From JANQIO01 sp043585095 (GTDB lineage: Bacteria; Pseudomonadota; Gammaproteobacteria; Pseudomonadales; Halieaceae), in NCBI GenBank assembly GCA_043585095.1, contig CP121321.1, positions 1,798,001 through 1,862,000 on the forward strand: a stretch of DNA of 64,000 nt. The letters run 5' to 3'. The notes beneath the pieces were generated by a model. It worked only from the letters and a program-made list of their open reading frames with translations, was not told the origin of the DNA and did not search any database. Positions within the stretch are counted from its first letter, which is position 1. Each line of letters begins with the position of its first letter. Positions 17,127-26,841 of this stretch are shown here, piece after piece. The translations under genes and the position numbers were made by a program.

Positions 17127-17723
17127 TTACGGGCTGCGCTGCTCCGCCAGAGCCCGATAATTTCCCGCTCGCCGCAACAGAGACTGTGCGGTTACTTCTG
17201 CTGCGCCCTCATCGGTTTCGGCACCATTAAGATCACCCGATGCCTCCAACAATACGCGGGCATCGCGCAGCGCTCGCTCCAATCCGCGCTTACGGGCGGG
17301 AGACAGAGCTTTGGCATCGAAGCGCACGGTGGGTCCAAATCCAACGGCATCGAACTCTATTAGCAGCTGGGCGTCGCCTGGTTTCAATGATTTACCGTCC
17401 TCGCGCAGTAAAACGTTAAGCGTTTCAAAGAAGCCTAGGCTACTCATTGGATCAAAGGACGGCAGGCGCGCCGACTCTGAGTTCGCCAGCAGGCTGTTAT
17501 GCTGACGCTTATATTGATCGACCAGAGGATAACCATATAGATAGCCGAGCACGCCGATATGATAGGCGTAGTGGTCATCGATTAAGGCCTGCGAACGATT
17601 ACTCGTGTGGCTAACGCCCCCCTTCCCGGTAGCCACCTCACTGATCTGGCCCGAGGCTGGCTTACCGTTATCTCCGTCGCATGCTCCCAACACCAGTGCC
17701 AGCAGCAATGCGAGATAAGGCAC
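17127..17723 (-). CDS. DUF1254-like lipoprotein, compact form
   Basis: Predicted lipoprotein of 198 residues (LLLALVLGAC gives Cys15). Around residues 52-70 the sequence YHIGVLGYLYGYPLVDQYKR resembles the start of DUF1254 proteins, and SSLGFFETLNVLLREDG plus DAQLLIEFDAVGFGPTVRFD resembles the end of that same domain. The large middle part of DUF1254 is absent, so this is either a compact family member or a degraded remnant. The GTG start directly abuts the TAA of the patatin gene, so translation is probably coupled. Function unknown. Confidence 0.72.
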   Translation of the reverse strand: MPYLALLLALVLGACDGDNGKPASGQISEVATGKGGVSHTSNRSQALIDDHYAYHIGVLGYLYGYPLVDQYKRQHNSLLANSESARLPSFDPMSSLGFFETLNVLLREDGKSLKPGDAQLLIEFDAVGFGPTVRFDAKALSPARKRGLERALRDARVLLEASGDLNGAETDEGAAEVTAQSLLRRAGNYRALAEQRSP

Positions 17724-19439
17724 TTAAGCCGCCCTGGTGACGTCGGCCTCAGAGCTGGCAGGCTTAGCGGCCTTGGCGGGCTTGGCGGGCTTGGCGGGCT
17801 TGGCGGGCTTGGCGGGCTTGGCGGGTTTTATACCTGCTCGAGCAGCTTGTCGGGGCGTCTTCTTGGAGACAGTTTTCTTCGGTCTTGTTCTCGGCTTGGA
17901 ATCGCTCTTTGCCTTAGCTTTTGCCTTGGCAGCGGTGTTTGCAGATGCCGCCTTCTTGGCGGGTCGCTTCGGCCGTCGCCTGGCTGCGCGAACGGGCTTG
18001 AGGTCACCCCGCTCAAAGCGATCGAGAATGTCGTCCAAAGCGCGACTGATTTTAGTACAGGTTTCGATGGCGCTGATCTCTGGCCAGGCTGATGCCTCTC
18101 CCTCCTTCATCAGCAACATCATTTCGTCTTCCGTAATGTGCGACAACACCTTCAATGGATTGTAGAAACGGAACCGCGGCACAATATTGATATCACCACG
18201 ATATTCCTGATCGAGAAGGCTGTGCACCCCGTTCAGAACCCAGCTAAAGCGTGGATACTCCGATCCATAGCGCTGCACCTGGAGCCTGTAACCATTGAGC
18301 ATTTCCCGGGCCACATCAACGCCGAACTTGCCAGCTGCGCCAACTAGCGGGTTGCTCCGGCGTCTCTTGTTGAGGAAAGGCAATACCATGGGGTTCACCA
18401 TGCTCACAATGTAGTGATTGGTGCTGTAGAGACGACCCAGTCTTTTGGCCGGCAGATCGTCAGAAATTGAGCCATCCACCCACCGCCGAGACGGGAGATA
18501 CGGCTGGCTGTCGCCGTACACATTTTTGGCGCTTAGGATCACCGGCGGGAACACACCGGGCACGGCGCACGAGGCCATAACCGCACTGCGGATATACACG
18601 TTGGGGGACGCAATGGCGTTTAACAGCCGCGACGTTTGATGTGGTTCGGCAGGGGCAACGCTGATACTGATCTGTCTTCCGGTTTTTTCATACGCTTCCT
18701 GGAAGGTCATGTCAGGAATCAACCGCTCAATCATGGACTGCACGTCGTGCACGTCCATGCTCGCGTTCTTTCCAAAGAACATCTTGTCAAACGCGGTGGC
18801 TTCCTTGCGGGCCTCAAAATGTACGTTACCAGGATCAAAAAAGTGGCCCAGTTCTTCATCTGAGTGGGTGCCCAGGACGCCAGCGATCAAGGATCCGGCG
18901 CTGGAGCCACTAATAACCCGCGGCAGCAGATTGCGCTCTACCAGAGTCTTGACGACACCGAGGTGGTAAAAGCCCAGAATACCGCCGCCGCTGAGCATCA
19001 GGGCGGAGCGGCCGTAGCAATGGTTAGCTCGATAGAAAAAATCGAGCTTGTCGGCGAGAGTGATGTCTGCGTCGTCGAGCTCAGCAATATATTTCAGCGC
19101 GTCGACAATCTCATCCACGTAATCCTCTACCAACTTTTTGGTACCTGCCCTGGCTTGCCCATGGAGCTCACTGTTGCCCATGCCGGCCAGATTACCGTGG
19201 ATACCTTCGTTCAGCGTAAACAGCAATCCGACATCGTCATGGCGCGCGCGTAGACTGCGCAACCGGTCAAGCCGCTGCCGTATGGATGCGTAGTCGTACA
19301 ACGTTGTCTGATCAACCTGGCGCCAGCGCTGCATACCGCTGGCCTCATCATGCTGCATAGCAAGATTGTGCCATTCTTCATACGACTCTGCGTGGTTCAT
19401 GGCTTTGTCGAGTTGTTTTAGGCGACGACCTTTTAGCAC
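17724..19439 (-). CDS. Patatin-like phospholipase with N-terminal DUF3336 and Lys/Ala/Pro tail
   Basis: Protein of 571 residues. An N-terminal DUF3336-like region (YEEWHNLAMQHDEASGMQRW) precedes the patatin domain. That domain has the glycine-rich loop GGGILGFYHLG (151-161), the nucleophile Ser180 in GSSAGS, and the dyad Asp322 in VDGSISDD. DUF3336 plus patatin is the layout of SDP1/TGL-type triacylglycerol lipases, so storage-lipid or phospholipid hydrolysis is likely; a WS/DGAT gene lies elsewhere in the window. The last 85 residues are a very basic low-complexity tail of Lys, Ala, Pro and Arg with a perfect AKP repeat, perhaps for binding nucleic acid or an anionic surface. No signal peptide. 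Confidence 0.92.
   Translation of the reverse strand: MLKGRRLKQLDKAMNHAESYEEWHNLAMQHDEASGMQRWRQVDQTTLYDYASIRQRLDRLRSLRARHDDVGLLFTLNEGIHGNLAGMGNSELHGQARAGTKKLVEDYVDEIVDALKYIAELDDADITLADKLDFFYRANHCYGRSALMLSGGGILGFYHLGVVKTLVERNLLPRVISGSSAGSLIAGVLGTHSDEELGHFFDPGNVHFEARKEATAFDKMFFGKNASMDVHDVQSMIERLIPDMTFQEAYEKTGRQISISVAPAEPHQTSRLLNAIASPNVYIRSAVMASCAVPGVFPPVILSAKNVYGDSQPYLPSRRWVDGSISDDLPAKRLGRLYSTNHYIVSMVNPMVLPFLNKRRRSNPLVGAAGKFGVDVAREMLNGYRLQVQRYGSEYPRFSWVLNGVHSLLDQEYRGDINIVPRFRFYNPLKVLSHITEDEMMLLMKEGEASAWPEISAIETCTKISRALDDILDRFERGDLKPVRAARRRPKRPAKKAASANTAAKAKAKAKSDSKPRTRPKKTVSKKTPRQAARAGIKPAKPAKPAKPAKPAKPAKAAKPASSEADVTRAA
17764..17826. repeat. 9-bp tandem repeat encoding the Lys-Pro-Ala tail
   Basis: Seven consecutive units of a GGCGGGCTT-type 9-mer, the first variant, all in frame with the patatin gene on the minus strand, each coding for Ala, Lys and Pro. 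The near-perfect identity at DNA level suggests recent expansion by slippage, so copy number may vary between strains. Confidence 0.85.
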
Positions 19440-19653
19440 CTGCTATACCTCTTTCTAGGGCGAATGATGGAGCAATTAGAAGTTGGCGATAACCGCAAAA
19501 CCAACGTATCGAGCACAGCCTGACAGGATTTCCTGACAGGCCCCGCTGTCACCTATGCTTACCACGTCAGGATACCGCTTTTGCACCAAAAATTCAGGTG
19601 CGAAGCTCGGTCAGAAATGGCCAACATGCTTAGGCAACCTACAGGCTGGCAGA

Positions 19654-20448
19654 CTAGCCCTTCCCGCCAAAAGCCCGTGGCATTTCCATGTTGGCTCGTA
19701 GCAGCCCGCCATTGACTGCCAGCGTCTCGCCGGTTACATAACTGGCAGCAGGCGACGCCAGATATAAGGCACCCAGCGCGATATCTTCTACTTCGCCAAG
19801 GCGCGCCATGGGCGTCAGCTCAACCATGGTTTGCTCGATCTCATCATTGAGCACGGTTGCCAGTGCATCGGTTTTGGTGGAGCCCACGCCAATGGCGTTT
19901 ACCCGTATCCTGGGCGCAAATTCCTGCGCTAGCTGCCGGGTCAGGAAGGTCAGTGCACTCTTTGCCGTGCCATAGGCAGCAAAACAGGGCGTTGGCGCCT
20001 CGCCGGCGATAGAGCTGATATTAATAATGTTGCCGTTGGTTGCCGCCAGCGACTCCGCACAGAGCGTGCTCAGCCTGAACGCAGTGCCCACGTTGAACTC
20101 CATCGCAGACATAAACTGATCGGTGGTCGTTGAAAGCGCGGCTCCTAGCGGCGAGCCACCGGCGTTGTTGACCACAATATCGATACGACCAAAGCGCTCA
20201 AGGGTTGCTTTGACCAACGCTTCCATCTGCTCGGACTTCATCACGTCGGTCGGCACCACCAGCGCCTGTCGGCCCTGCGCCTCAACGTCAGCAGCCACCG
20301 ACAGCAAATCGGCTTCAGTTCGAGCCGCTAGCACAACGTCTGCACCAGCCTCTGCAAATGCCCTGGCAATACTCGCTCCGATACCTTTGCCCGCGCCAGT
20401 GATAATGGCAACACGGCCATCCAATCGAAACTTATCCAAAAAACCCAT
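19654..20448 (-). CDS. SDR family oxidoreductase
   Basis: Short-chain dehydrogenase of 264 residues. The cofactor motif TGAGKGIG is at 18-25, the NNAG motif in IVVNNAGGSP, and the catalytic Ser, Tyr and Lys in INISSIAGEAPTPCFAAYGTAKSAL. It ends with YVTGETLAVNGGLLRAN. The arrangement resembles 7-alpha-hydroxysteroid dehydrogenase and 3-oxoacyl reductase relatives; NAD(P) preference is not certain. The ATG at 20448 has GGGGAGAG upstream. It is divergent from the RND efflux operon with about 100 bases between. Confidence 0.9.
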   Translation of the reverse strand: MGFLDKFRLDGRVAIITGAGKGIGASIARAFAEAGADVVLAARTEADLLSVAADVEAQGRQALVVPTDVMKSEQMEALVKATLERFGRIDIVVNNAGGSPLGAALSTTTDQFMSAMEFNVGTAFRLSTLCAESLAATNGNIINISSIAGEAPTPCFAAYGTAKSALTFLTRQLAQEFAPRIRVNAIGVGSTKTDALATVLNDEIEQTMVELTPMARLGEVEDIALGALYLASPAASYVTGETLAVNGGLLRANMEMPRAFGGKG

Positions 20449-20548
20449 TTTCTCTCCCCTATTTTGTTGACCCTACCCCGCGCCATAGCTGGCTATTCGC
20501 GCCGAAATCTCTACACTGCAAGATCTTTGATTTGTGCAAGGATGTACG

Positions 20549-21685
20549 GTGCGAGGATATCTTGTTGCCATAGCCCTATTAGTGATTATTTTTGGGTCCG
20601 TAGGCGGCTATCTGTACCTGCGTTTTTCCGCGCTGGCAGCCCAGGACTTTTCACCTCCACCAGTTACCATTGCGGCTGCCAAGGCGCAAGTTGAGCGCTG
20701 GCCAACCACATTGGAATCAGTGGGTAGCATTCGGGCGGTACGCGGGGTTGAACTGACGTCTGAGACCGCGGGTGAAATAACGGAGATCCGTTTTGACAGC
20801 GGTGACGAGGTGGCTGAAGACCAGTTGTTACTGGTGTTAAATGATGAGATCGAACAAGCCGCTCGTCAGAATCAGATTGCTTCGCTGGAACTAGCCGAAA
20901 TTCTGTATCAGCGCGATGCCAAGCTGATTAAGCAAAAATCGATACCCGAAAGTCAGTTTGATCGCTCCAAGGCGGATTTAGCACGCGCCCGGGCGCAGCT
21001 TGCTGAAACCACAGCGCGCATACGCAACAAGCGCATCCATGCCCCCTTCGGCGGAACAATCGGCATACGCCGAGTTGAGTTGGGCGACTATCTGACCCCG
21101 GGCACGACGATCGCCACCCTGCAAGATCGCAGCCAGCTTGAAGTCGATTTTACTGTACCTGATCGTTACGCACCGCAACTGCGCGAGGGCTTGCCCCTGC
21201 AGCTGACGGTCAATGCCTTCCCGGAGAAACGGTTTAACGCGCACATCGCTGCCATCGATAGCGCAGTCGATCCAGGGACCCGCAACCTGCTAGTCCGGGC
21301 CCGCTTGCAAGAAAGCGAAGGCTTGCTGCCGGGCATGTTTGCAATACTGACCATCGATCTGCAGCAGGATCGCGAAGTGGTCACGGTGCCAGAAACTGCG
21401 ATCACCTACTCACTGCAGGGCAACGCGATCTTTGTTATGGAAGCCACCGAGGAAGGCGGTTTAACCGCTGTTTCGAGAATTATCCGGGTCGGAGGTACTC
21501 GCGATGGGCGCACCGCTGTTCTCGATAAACTGGAACCCGGCACTGACGTTATTACCGTCGGGCAGAACAAACTCTATCGCGGCGTGCGGGTGGTGGTTGA
21601 GGATGAGAATGAGAATGAGGCCGAGAATCCGTCTGCAGTCTTCGATACAACTCGTGAAGTAACCGCGGCTCCTGGCGAGGAATAG
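20549..21685 (+). CDS. RND efflux periplasmic adaptor (membrane fusion protein)
   Basis: Adaptor of about 378 residues. An N-terminal membrane anchor (YLVAIALLVIIFGSVGGYLYL) leads into the barrel-sandwich half GVELTSETAGEITEIRFDSGD, a helical hairpin rich in Ala, Arg and Glu, the second lipoyl half KRIHAPFGGTIGIRRVELGDYL, and the beta-barrel. This is the MexH/VexC style of MFP that connects an RND pump to TolC. Two GTG codons compete; the one at 20549 is preferred because AAGGA lies seven bases upstream, while the one at 20534 would place that site inside the gene. The RND permease begins 2 bases after the stop. Confidence 0.93.
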   Translation: MRGYLVAIALLVIIFGSVGGYLYLRFSALAAQDFSPPPVTIAAAKAQVERWPTTLESVGSIRAVRGVELTSETAGEITEIRFDSGDEVAEDQLLLVLNDEIEQAARQNQIASLELAEILYQRDAKLIKQKSIPESQFDRSKADLARARAQLAETTARIRNKRIHAPFGGTIGIRRVELGDYLTPGTTIATLQDRSQLEVDFTVPDRYAPQLREGLPLQLTVNAFPEKRFNAHIAAIDSAVDPGTRNLLVRARLQESEGLLPGMFAILTIDLQQDREVVTVPETAITYSLQGNAIFVMEATEEGGLTAVSRIIRVGGTRDGRTAVLDKLEPGTDVITVGQNKLYRGVRVVVEDENENEAENPSAVFDTTREVTAAPGEE

Positions 21686-21687
21686 GT

Positions 21688-24600
21688 ATGCGCTTCACCG
21701 ACATATTCATTCGGCGTCCGGTATTAGCCATTGTCGTCAGCTCACTGCTGCTAATGCTGGGCCTGCAGTCCATCGCTCAGCTAAAGGTGCGCCAGTTCCC
21801 CGACGTGGAGAAATCACTTATTCAAGTTCGCACGTCTTACCCCGGCGCGAGCGCACGCACGGTGCAGGGCTTCGTGACCGATCCGCTGCAGAGACGCATT
21901 GCCGCGGCTGAAGGTGTTGAGTACATGACGTCCACCAGCGATCCAGGCATCTCGCGGATCAAGGTAATGGTTAGGCTGGGAGAGGACGCGACCCAGGTCA
22001 TGACCGAGGTCATCGCCAAGGTCAACGAAGCCAAGTTCGAGCTGCCCAGGGAAGTGCTGGATCCGGTAGTGACCACCGCCTTCGGTGATGATGCCATGAT
22101 GTACATGGCGTTTCTTAGCGATGAGATGTCCATTCAACAGATCAACGACTACGTGCGGCGCAACATCCAACCCGAGCTTTCCACCGTGGAGGGCGTTGGA
22201 GAAGCCAAGGTACTGTCAGATCGCGAGTTTGCCATGCGTATCTGGCTGGATCCGTCGAGAATGGCAGCGTTTGGCGTGACGGCAACCGATGTGACCGATG
22301 CCGTACGCGAACAGAATGTGATAGCTGCCGCCGGCACCACCAGGGGCCCTTTGGTCAGCGCCAGCGTCGACGCTGAGACCGACATGCAGAGCCCGGATGA
22401 CTTTGCCGCCATTGTAGTGCGTCAAAATGAAGAGCGGCGCGTACGCCTTAGCGATGTCGCGGAGTTGGAGCTAGCCAGTGCCACCTATGACTCCGCCGCG
22501 TTCTCAAGCGGACATGACACGATCTTTCTCTCTGTGACGCCCGCCCCTGGGGCCAACCCACTTGAGGTTGCCGACCGCGTTAAAAGCATCATGCCCAGAC
22601 TTTCTGAAGGCATGCCCGCAGACCTCAAAGTATTCTACGATTCAGACGCCAGCATCTTTATCAAAGAAGCCCTGCGTGAGGTAGGCTCCACCATCGCCGA
22701 GGCGGCGGCCATCGTCATTTTGGTGATATTGGTGTTTTTGGGTTCGTTCCGAGTGGTACTGATTCCGCTGATCGCGATTCCTCTATCCCTGATAGGCGTG
22801 ATGTTCATGGTGTGGACCATGGGCTTTTCCATCAACCTGTTAACGCTGTTGGCGCTGGTGATCGCCATTGGCCTGGTTGTCGATGACGCGATTGTGGTGG
22901 TAGAAAATGTGCATCGCCACATTGAGGAAGGCATGCAACCCTTTGACGCTGCCTTAACAGGGGCGCGCGAAGTCGCACTGCCCGTTATCGCCATGACGCT
23001 GACCCTCGCCGCCGTGTATGCCCCAATTGGCTTTCTTGGCGGGTTAACTGGCGTGTTATTTAGCGAGTTCGCGCTGACGCTGGCAGGCGCAGTCGTGGTG
23101 TCAGGCATTGTGGCGCTGACGCTAAGCCCGATGATGTGTGCTTATTTCCTCAAAGGCCACGGCGATCAGGGAAGCGCAGCCGATTGGCTGGACGCACGAT
23201 TTGAAAGCCTGCATAACGGCTACAAGCGTCTGTTGAGCAAATGCCTGGACAACCGAGGTGCCGTCATCCTGTTTGCCGGCGTCATCCTGCTGAGCTTGCC
23301 CGCTCTGCTCATGATCGCCCAGAAAGAGCTCGCACCGGAAGAGGACAACGGCAGCCTATTTATCGTCGCAACGCCCCCGGATTACGCCAGCGTCGACTAC
23401 GTTAACCAATACCTGGACGACATCATTGCCGTGTGGAAGAAAATCCCCGAAGTCACCCACTCCTGGCAGGTCAACAACCCGGGGCAGGTGTTTGGCGGCG
23501 TAGAACTGGCGCCCTGGAGCCAGCGGGAGCGCACGCAGCAGGAAGTTCAGGCGGATTTGCAGGCCGGGTTTTCGAAAATTAGCGGTCTGCAGATATTTAC
23601 CTTCGGCTGGCCCTCTCTTCCCGGCACAGATTCGGGACTTCCAGTGAACTTTGTTATTGCCAGCACGGCTGACTACGCCGAGCTAGACGCGGTGTCGGAG
23701 GAAGTTCTCAATCGCGCCAGAAACTCAGGCCTGTTCGCCTTTGTGCTCAAGTCTTTGCGCTATTCCCGGCCCGAGATCACCGTACAGATCGACCGTGATT
23801 TAGCCTCCCGCCTGGGCATTACCATGCAGGATATCGGCGATACGTTGCAGGTTATGTTGGGTGAGGCCGAAACCAATCGCTTCACCATGGACGGCCGCAG
23901 CTACAAAGTCATCCCGCAAGCAGACCGCGGCTTCCGGCTGACCAAGGAGTGGCTGGAACGCTACTACCTGCGCACTGAAAACGGCGAGCTGGTGCCGCTT
24001 TCAACGGTGATTTCGCTGAACCAACGGGTTGAACCGAACAGCCTGACCCAGTACCAGCAGCTTAACAGCGTAAAATTGGAAGGCATGATGATACCGCCGA
24101 ACTCCCTGGGAACGGGCCTTGAGTTCCTGAGCAATGCGCTGGATGAGGTGGCACCCGTGGGTTATCGCGCCGGCCACGAAGGCGAATCGAGACGCTTCGT
24201 ACAGGAAACCGACAGCTTCGCACTGTTATTCGCCATTTCCCTTATGTTCATTTATCTGGTGCTCGCGGCGCAGTTCAACAGCTTCCGCGATCCCTTCGTT
24301 GTACTGGTCGCCGTGCCGCTTTCGTTGTTTGGCGCTATCGTCCCGCTCGCCATGGGATTCGCTACCCTCAACATTTACACGCAGGTCGGCTTGCTGACCT
24401 TGATCGGTCTGATCAGCAAGCACGGCATTTTGATTGTCGACTTTGCCAACAAAAAGGTTGCCGAAGGCATGGAGCGACGCGAAGCGGTTCTCGATGCAGC
24501 GGCCATGCGCTTGCGACCGATTCTAATGACCACCTTTGCGACTGTTCTCGGCGTACTACCTCTGCTCATCGCCAGTGGCGCCAGCTCTGCCAGTCGTAAC

Positions 24601-24750
24601 GCTATTGGCCTGGTGATTACCACGGGAATGCTGGTTGGCACCCTGTTCACACTATTCGTGCTGCCGAGTTTTTATCTGCCCTTTCTCAAGACACGCCCTG
24701 CACCACAGCCTGAAGCACTGTCAGGCAGCGCGGCGCCAGGCCAGACATGA
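21688..24750 (+). CDS. RND efflux inner-membrane permease (AcrB/MexI family)
   Basis: Twelve-helix RND transporter of 1020 residues, the usual length of HAE1-type drug pumps. Seen are the N-terminal FIRRPVLAIVVSSLLLM helix, the proton-relay helix GLVVDDAIVVVENVHRHIEEG with paired Asp residues, two large periplasmic loops, GHEGESRRF, and the C-terminal helices with GLISKHGILIVDFANKK. It exports hydrophobic compounds using the proton motive force together with the upstream adaptor. No outer-membrane channel gene is adjacent, so a TolC encoded elsewhere is required. The downstream ABM gene overlaps by ATGA. Confidence 0.95.
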   Translation: MRFTDIFIRRPVLAIVVSSLLLMLGLQSIAQLKVRQFPDVEKSLIQVRTSYPGASARTVQGFVTDPLQRRIAAAEGVEYMTSTSDPGISRIKVMVRLGEDATQVMTEVIAKVNEAKFELPREVLDPVVTTAFGDDAMMYMAFLSDEMSIQQINDYVRRNIQPELSTVEGVGEAKVLSDREFAMRIWLDPSRMAAFGVTATDVTDAVREQNVIAAAGTTRGPLVSASVDAETDMQSPDDFAAIVVRQNEERRVRLSDVAELELASATYDSAAFSSGHDTIFLSVTPAPGANPLEVADRVKSIMPRLSEGMPADLKVFYDSDASIFIKEALREVGSTIAEAAAIVILVILVFLGSFRVVLIPLIAIPLSLIGVMFMVWTMGFSINLLTLLALVIAIGLVVDDAIVVVENVHRHIEEGMQPFDAALTGAREVALPVIAMTLTLAAVYAPIGFLGGLTGVLFSEFALTLAGAVVVSGIVALTLSPMMCAYFLKGHGDQGSAADWLDARFESLHNGYKRLLSKCLDNRGAVILFAGVILLSLPALLMIAQKELAPEEDNGSLFIVATPPDYASVDYVNQYLDDIIAVWKKIPEVTHSWQVNNPGQVFGGVELAPWSQRERTQQEVQADLQAGFSKISGLQIFTFGWPSLPGTDSGLPVNFVIASTADYAELDAVSEEVLNRARNSGLFAFVLKSLRYSRPEITVQIDRDLASRLGITMQDIGDTLQVMLGEAETNRFTMDGRSYKVIPQADRGFRLTKEWLERYYLRTENGELVPLSTVISLNQRVEPNSLTQYQQLNSVKLEGMMIPPNSLGTGLEFLSNALDEVAPVGYRAGHEGESRRFVQETDSFALLFAISLMFIYLVLAAQFNSFRDPFVVLVAVPLSLFGAIVPLAMGFATLNIYTQVGLLTLIGLISKHGILIVDFANKKVAEGMERREAVLDAAAMRLRPILMTTFATVLGVLPLLIASGASSASRNAIGLVITTGMLVGTLFTLFVLPSFYLPFLKTRPAPQPEALSGSAAPGQT

Positions 24751-25046
24751 TCATCGTCCACGGTGAGCTGGACGTTGCAGAACAACACTGGGACAGCGCG
24801 CTGTCCCTGAGTCACCAGCACGTTACCCGGTCCCGGCAAGAAGCAGGGTGTATCAGCCACGCAGTGCTGATCGATGCTGAGCACCCCCACCGCCTGGTCT
24901 TTTTTGAAGAGTGGACCGACTGGAACGCTCTGCAGGCCCACTTCGAGGTGCCCGCGTCGGCAGAATTCATGTCGAAGGTGAGCGCAATAGCCACCGCCCC
25001 GCCCCGATTAAGGATGTTCGAGAGCTCGCCGCTCAAGGCATCGTAG
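24747..25046 (+). CDS. Antibiotic biosynthesis monooxygenase (ABM) domain protein
   Basis: Small ferredoxin-like protein of 99 residues. VTRSRQEAGCISHAVLIDAE and LVFFEEWTDWNALQAHFEVPASAEF are the typical ABM/YgiN pattern of short quinol- or aromatic-oxidising or haem-binding proteins. It overlaps the RND permease stop by 4 bases, so it is translated with the pump. Placement after an efflux pump suggests it modifies or senses the exported compound, but this is an inference. Confidence 0.85.
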   Translation: MIIVHGELDVAEQHWDSALSLSHQHVTRSRQEAGCISHAVLIDAEHPHRLVFFEEWTDWNALQAHFEVPASAEFMSKVSAIATAPPRLRMFESSPLKAS

Positions 25047-25177
25047 AGGCACTGCTCATTTGGCTTAGCACGCTACGACCCAATCTCGCTCAATCGAGTC
25101 TTGAGCCGGCGCGTTTAAGACGACAGGAAAGGATACTGTGATACAGAGCATACGGCGTCAGCGGCGGCCAGCGTGAC

Positions 25178-26710
25178 CTAGTGCGCCGCTGCGCGATAGG
25201 CTTCCTGCAGATGGCGCTTGTACAGCTTGCCATTCTCCATCCGTGGCAACTCGTCCATAAAGTCAATTGACCTCGGTACTTTGAGATTTGACAGCCGCGC
25301 CTTACACCAGGCAATCAACTCTTCGGCTAACCGATCGTCACCCGCTATGTGCTCCGCTGGCTGCACGACTGCTTTAACCTCTTCCCCGAACTCGGCGTTA
25401 GGGATGCCAAACACCGCAACGTCCGCGACGCTGTCGTGAGTGATTAACAGGTTTTCTATTTCCTGTGGGTAGATGTTCACACCACCGGAAATAATCATGA
25501 AGTTTTTGCGATCGGTAAGGTACAAGAAGCCCTCTTCATCAACATAGCCTACGTCGCCGAGGGTGGACCAGCCACGGTGGTTGTATGAGCCTTTGGTTTT
25601 TTCTGGTTCGTTGTGGTATTCGAATCGAGGGCCGTTAGCAAAGTACACAGTGCCAATCTCACCCTGGGGCAGGTCTTCCCCATCGTCATCGCAGATATGT
25701 ATTTCGCCGACTACCGCCTGCCCCACCGAGCCGGGATGAGCCAGCCAGGCATTGGAGTCGATAATGGTCATGCCGGAGCCCTCTGAGCCCGCGTAGTACT
25801 CCATAAGCACCGGGCCCCACCAGTCAATCATTTGGTGCTTGATGTCTATCGGACATGGGGCTGCCGCGTGAATGGCTATCTGCAGGGAGCTAACATCGTA
25901 GCGCTCACGGGTCTCGGCAGGCAGCTTAAGCATACGGATAAACATGATCGGAACCCACTGGCTATGGGTAACACGCTGCGACTCAATCAGCGACAAGGCC
26001 GTCTCGGCGTCAAATTTCTCCATGATCACCGTTGTACCCGACATGGCCAAAATCATGTTGTTGTAGTGCATCGGGGCCGCGTGGTACAGCGGCGCGGGCG
26101 ACAAATAGACCGTCTTCTCGTCAATTCCAAACGCCGCTGCAAAAGCTGCCATGCTGGGGTGAATCTCGTTGAGATCCTCCATCGTATTTATCGTGAGTAC
26201 GCCTTTGGGCTTCCCCGTCGTGCCCGATGAGTACAACATGGGCGTGCCATAGCTTTCGTCTGCAATGCGCTCTGCAGGCATCGCCGCGGTAGCCTCTTCC
26301 CAGGACTCGAACCCGGCTTCGGTGCCATTGATCATGTAGAAGTGTTCGATGCCCGAACTGTTGCCCACTAAGTCTGCGGCAACCGCCGCCAGTTTTTTAG
26401 AGCCAATAAACAAGCGCGCGCCGCAGTTCTCCAGGATATAGCGGGTTTCGTCTTCCCGCAGATGGGTGCTCACCGGCGTGAAGATAATGCCACTGCGCAG
26501 GGCGCCCTGCACGATCTCCATAAACTGCCGGTCGTTCTCAATCATCATGCCAATGTGATCGCCACGCTTAAGGCCCAGATGACGAAACAGTTGGGCGATC
26601 TGATTGGAGCGATCATCCAACTCCCTATAGGTCACCACCGTTCCGCTGTTGCCCATGATGATGGCGGGCTTATCCGGGGTCGCGGCGGCAGTCACGCTAA
26701 TATGTGCCAT
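25178..26710 (-). CDS. AMP-dependent acyl-CoA synthetase
   Basis: ANL enzyme of about 510 residues. P-loop YSSGTTGKPKGVL, then YYAGSEGSGMT, the GWSTLGDVGYVDEEGF core, VDRKN-type hinge as LTDRKNFMIISGGVNIYP, and the C-terminal catalytic lysine in MENGKLYKRHL. GGVNIYPQEIE is the form seen in fatty-acyl and aryl/steroid-type CoA ligases such as FadD13 and FadD3 relatives. The ATG at 26710 is preferred over a TTG two codons upstream because AGAGGA is properly spaced from it. Substrate not determined. It shares the strand with the HAD phosphatase and thioesterase upstream. Confidence 0.93.
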   Translation of the reverse strand: MAHISVTAAATPDKPAIIMGNSGTVVTYRELDDRSNQIAQLFRHLGLKRGDHIGMMIENDRQFMEIVQGALRSGIIFTPVSTHLREDETRYILENCGARLFIGSKKLAAVAADLVGNSSGIEHFYMINGTEAGFESWEEATAAMPAERIADESYGTPMLYSSGTTGKPKGVLTINTMEDLNEIHPSMAAFAAAFGIDEKTVYLSPAPLYHAAPMHYNNMILAMSGTTVIMEKFDAETALSLIESQRVTHSQWVPIMFIRMLKLPAETRERYDVSSLQIAIHAAAPCPIDIKHQMIDWWGPVLMEYYAGSEGSGMTIIDSNAWLAHPGSVGQAVVGEIHICDDDGEDLPQGEIGTVYFANGPRFEYHNEPEKTKGSYNHRGWSTLGDVGYVDEEGFLYLTDRKNFMIISGGVNIYPQEIENLLITHDSVADVAVFGIPNAEFGEEVKAVVQPAEHIAGDDRLAEELIAWCKARLSNLKVPRSIDFMDELPRMENGKLYKRHLQEAYRAAAH

Positions 26711-26841
26711 TGGCAAATCCTCTTATTTATTGTTCAGTCGTGTGGCGTCGTCTGAAGCTTAGCTGAAATCTGGCCGCTTCAACGGCGTAGCTCAACGCGA
26801 TCATAACGACGAAGCAGACTCCACTCCACTGGCAGAGCAAC

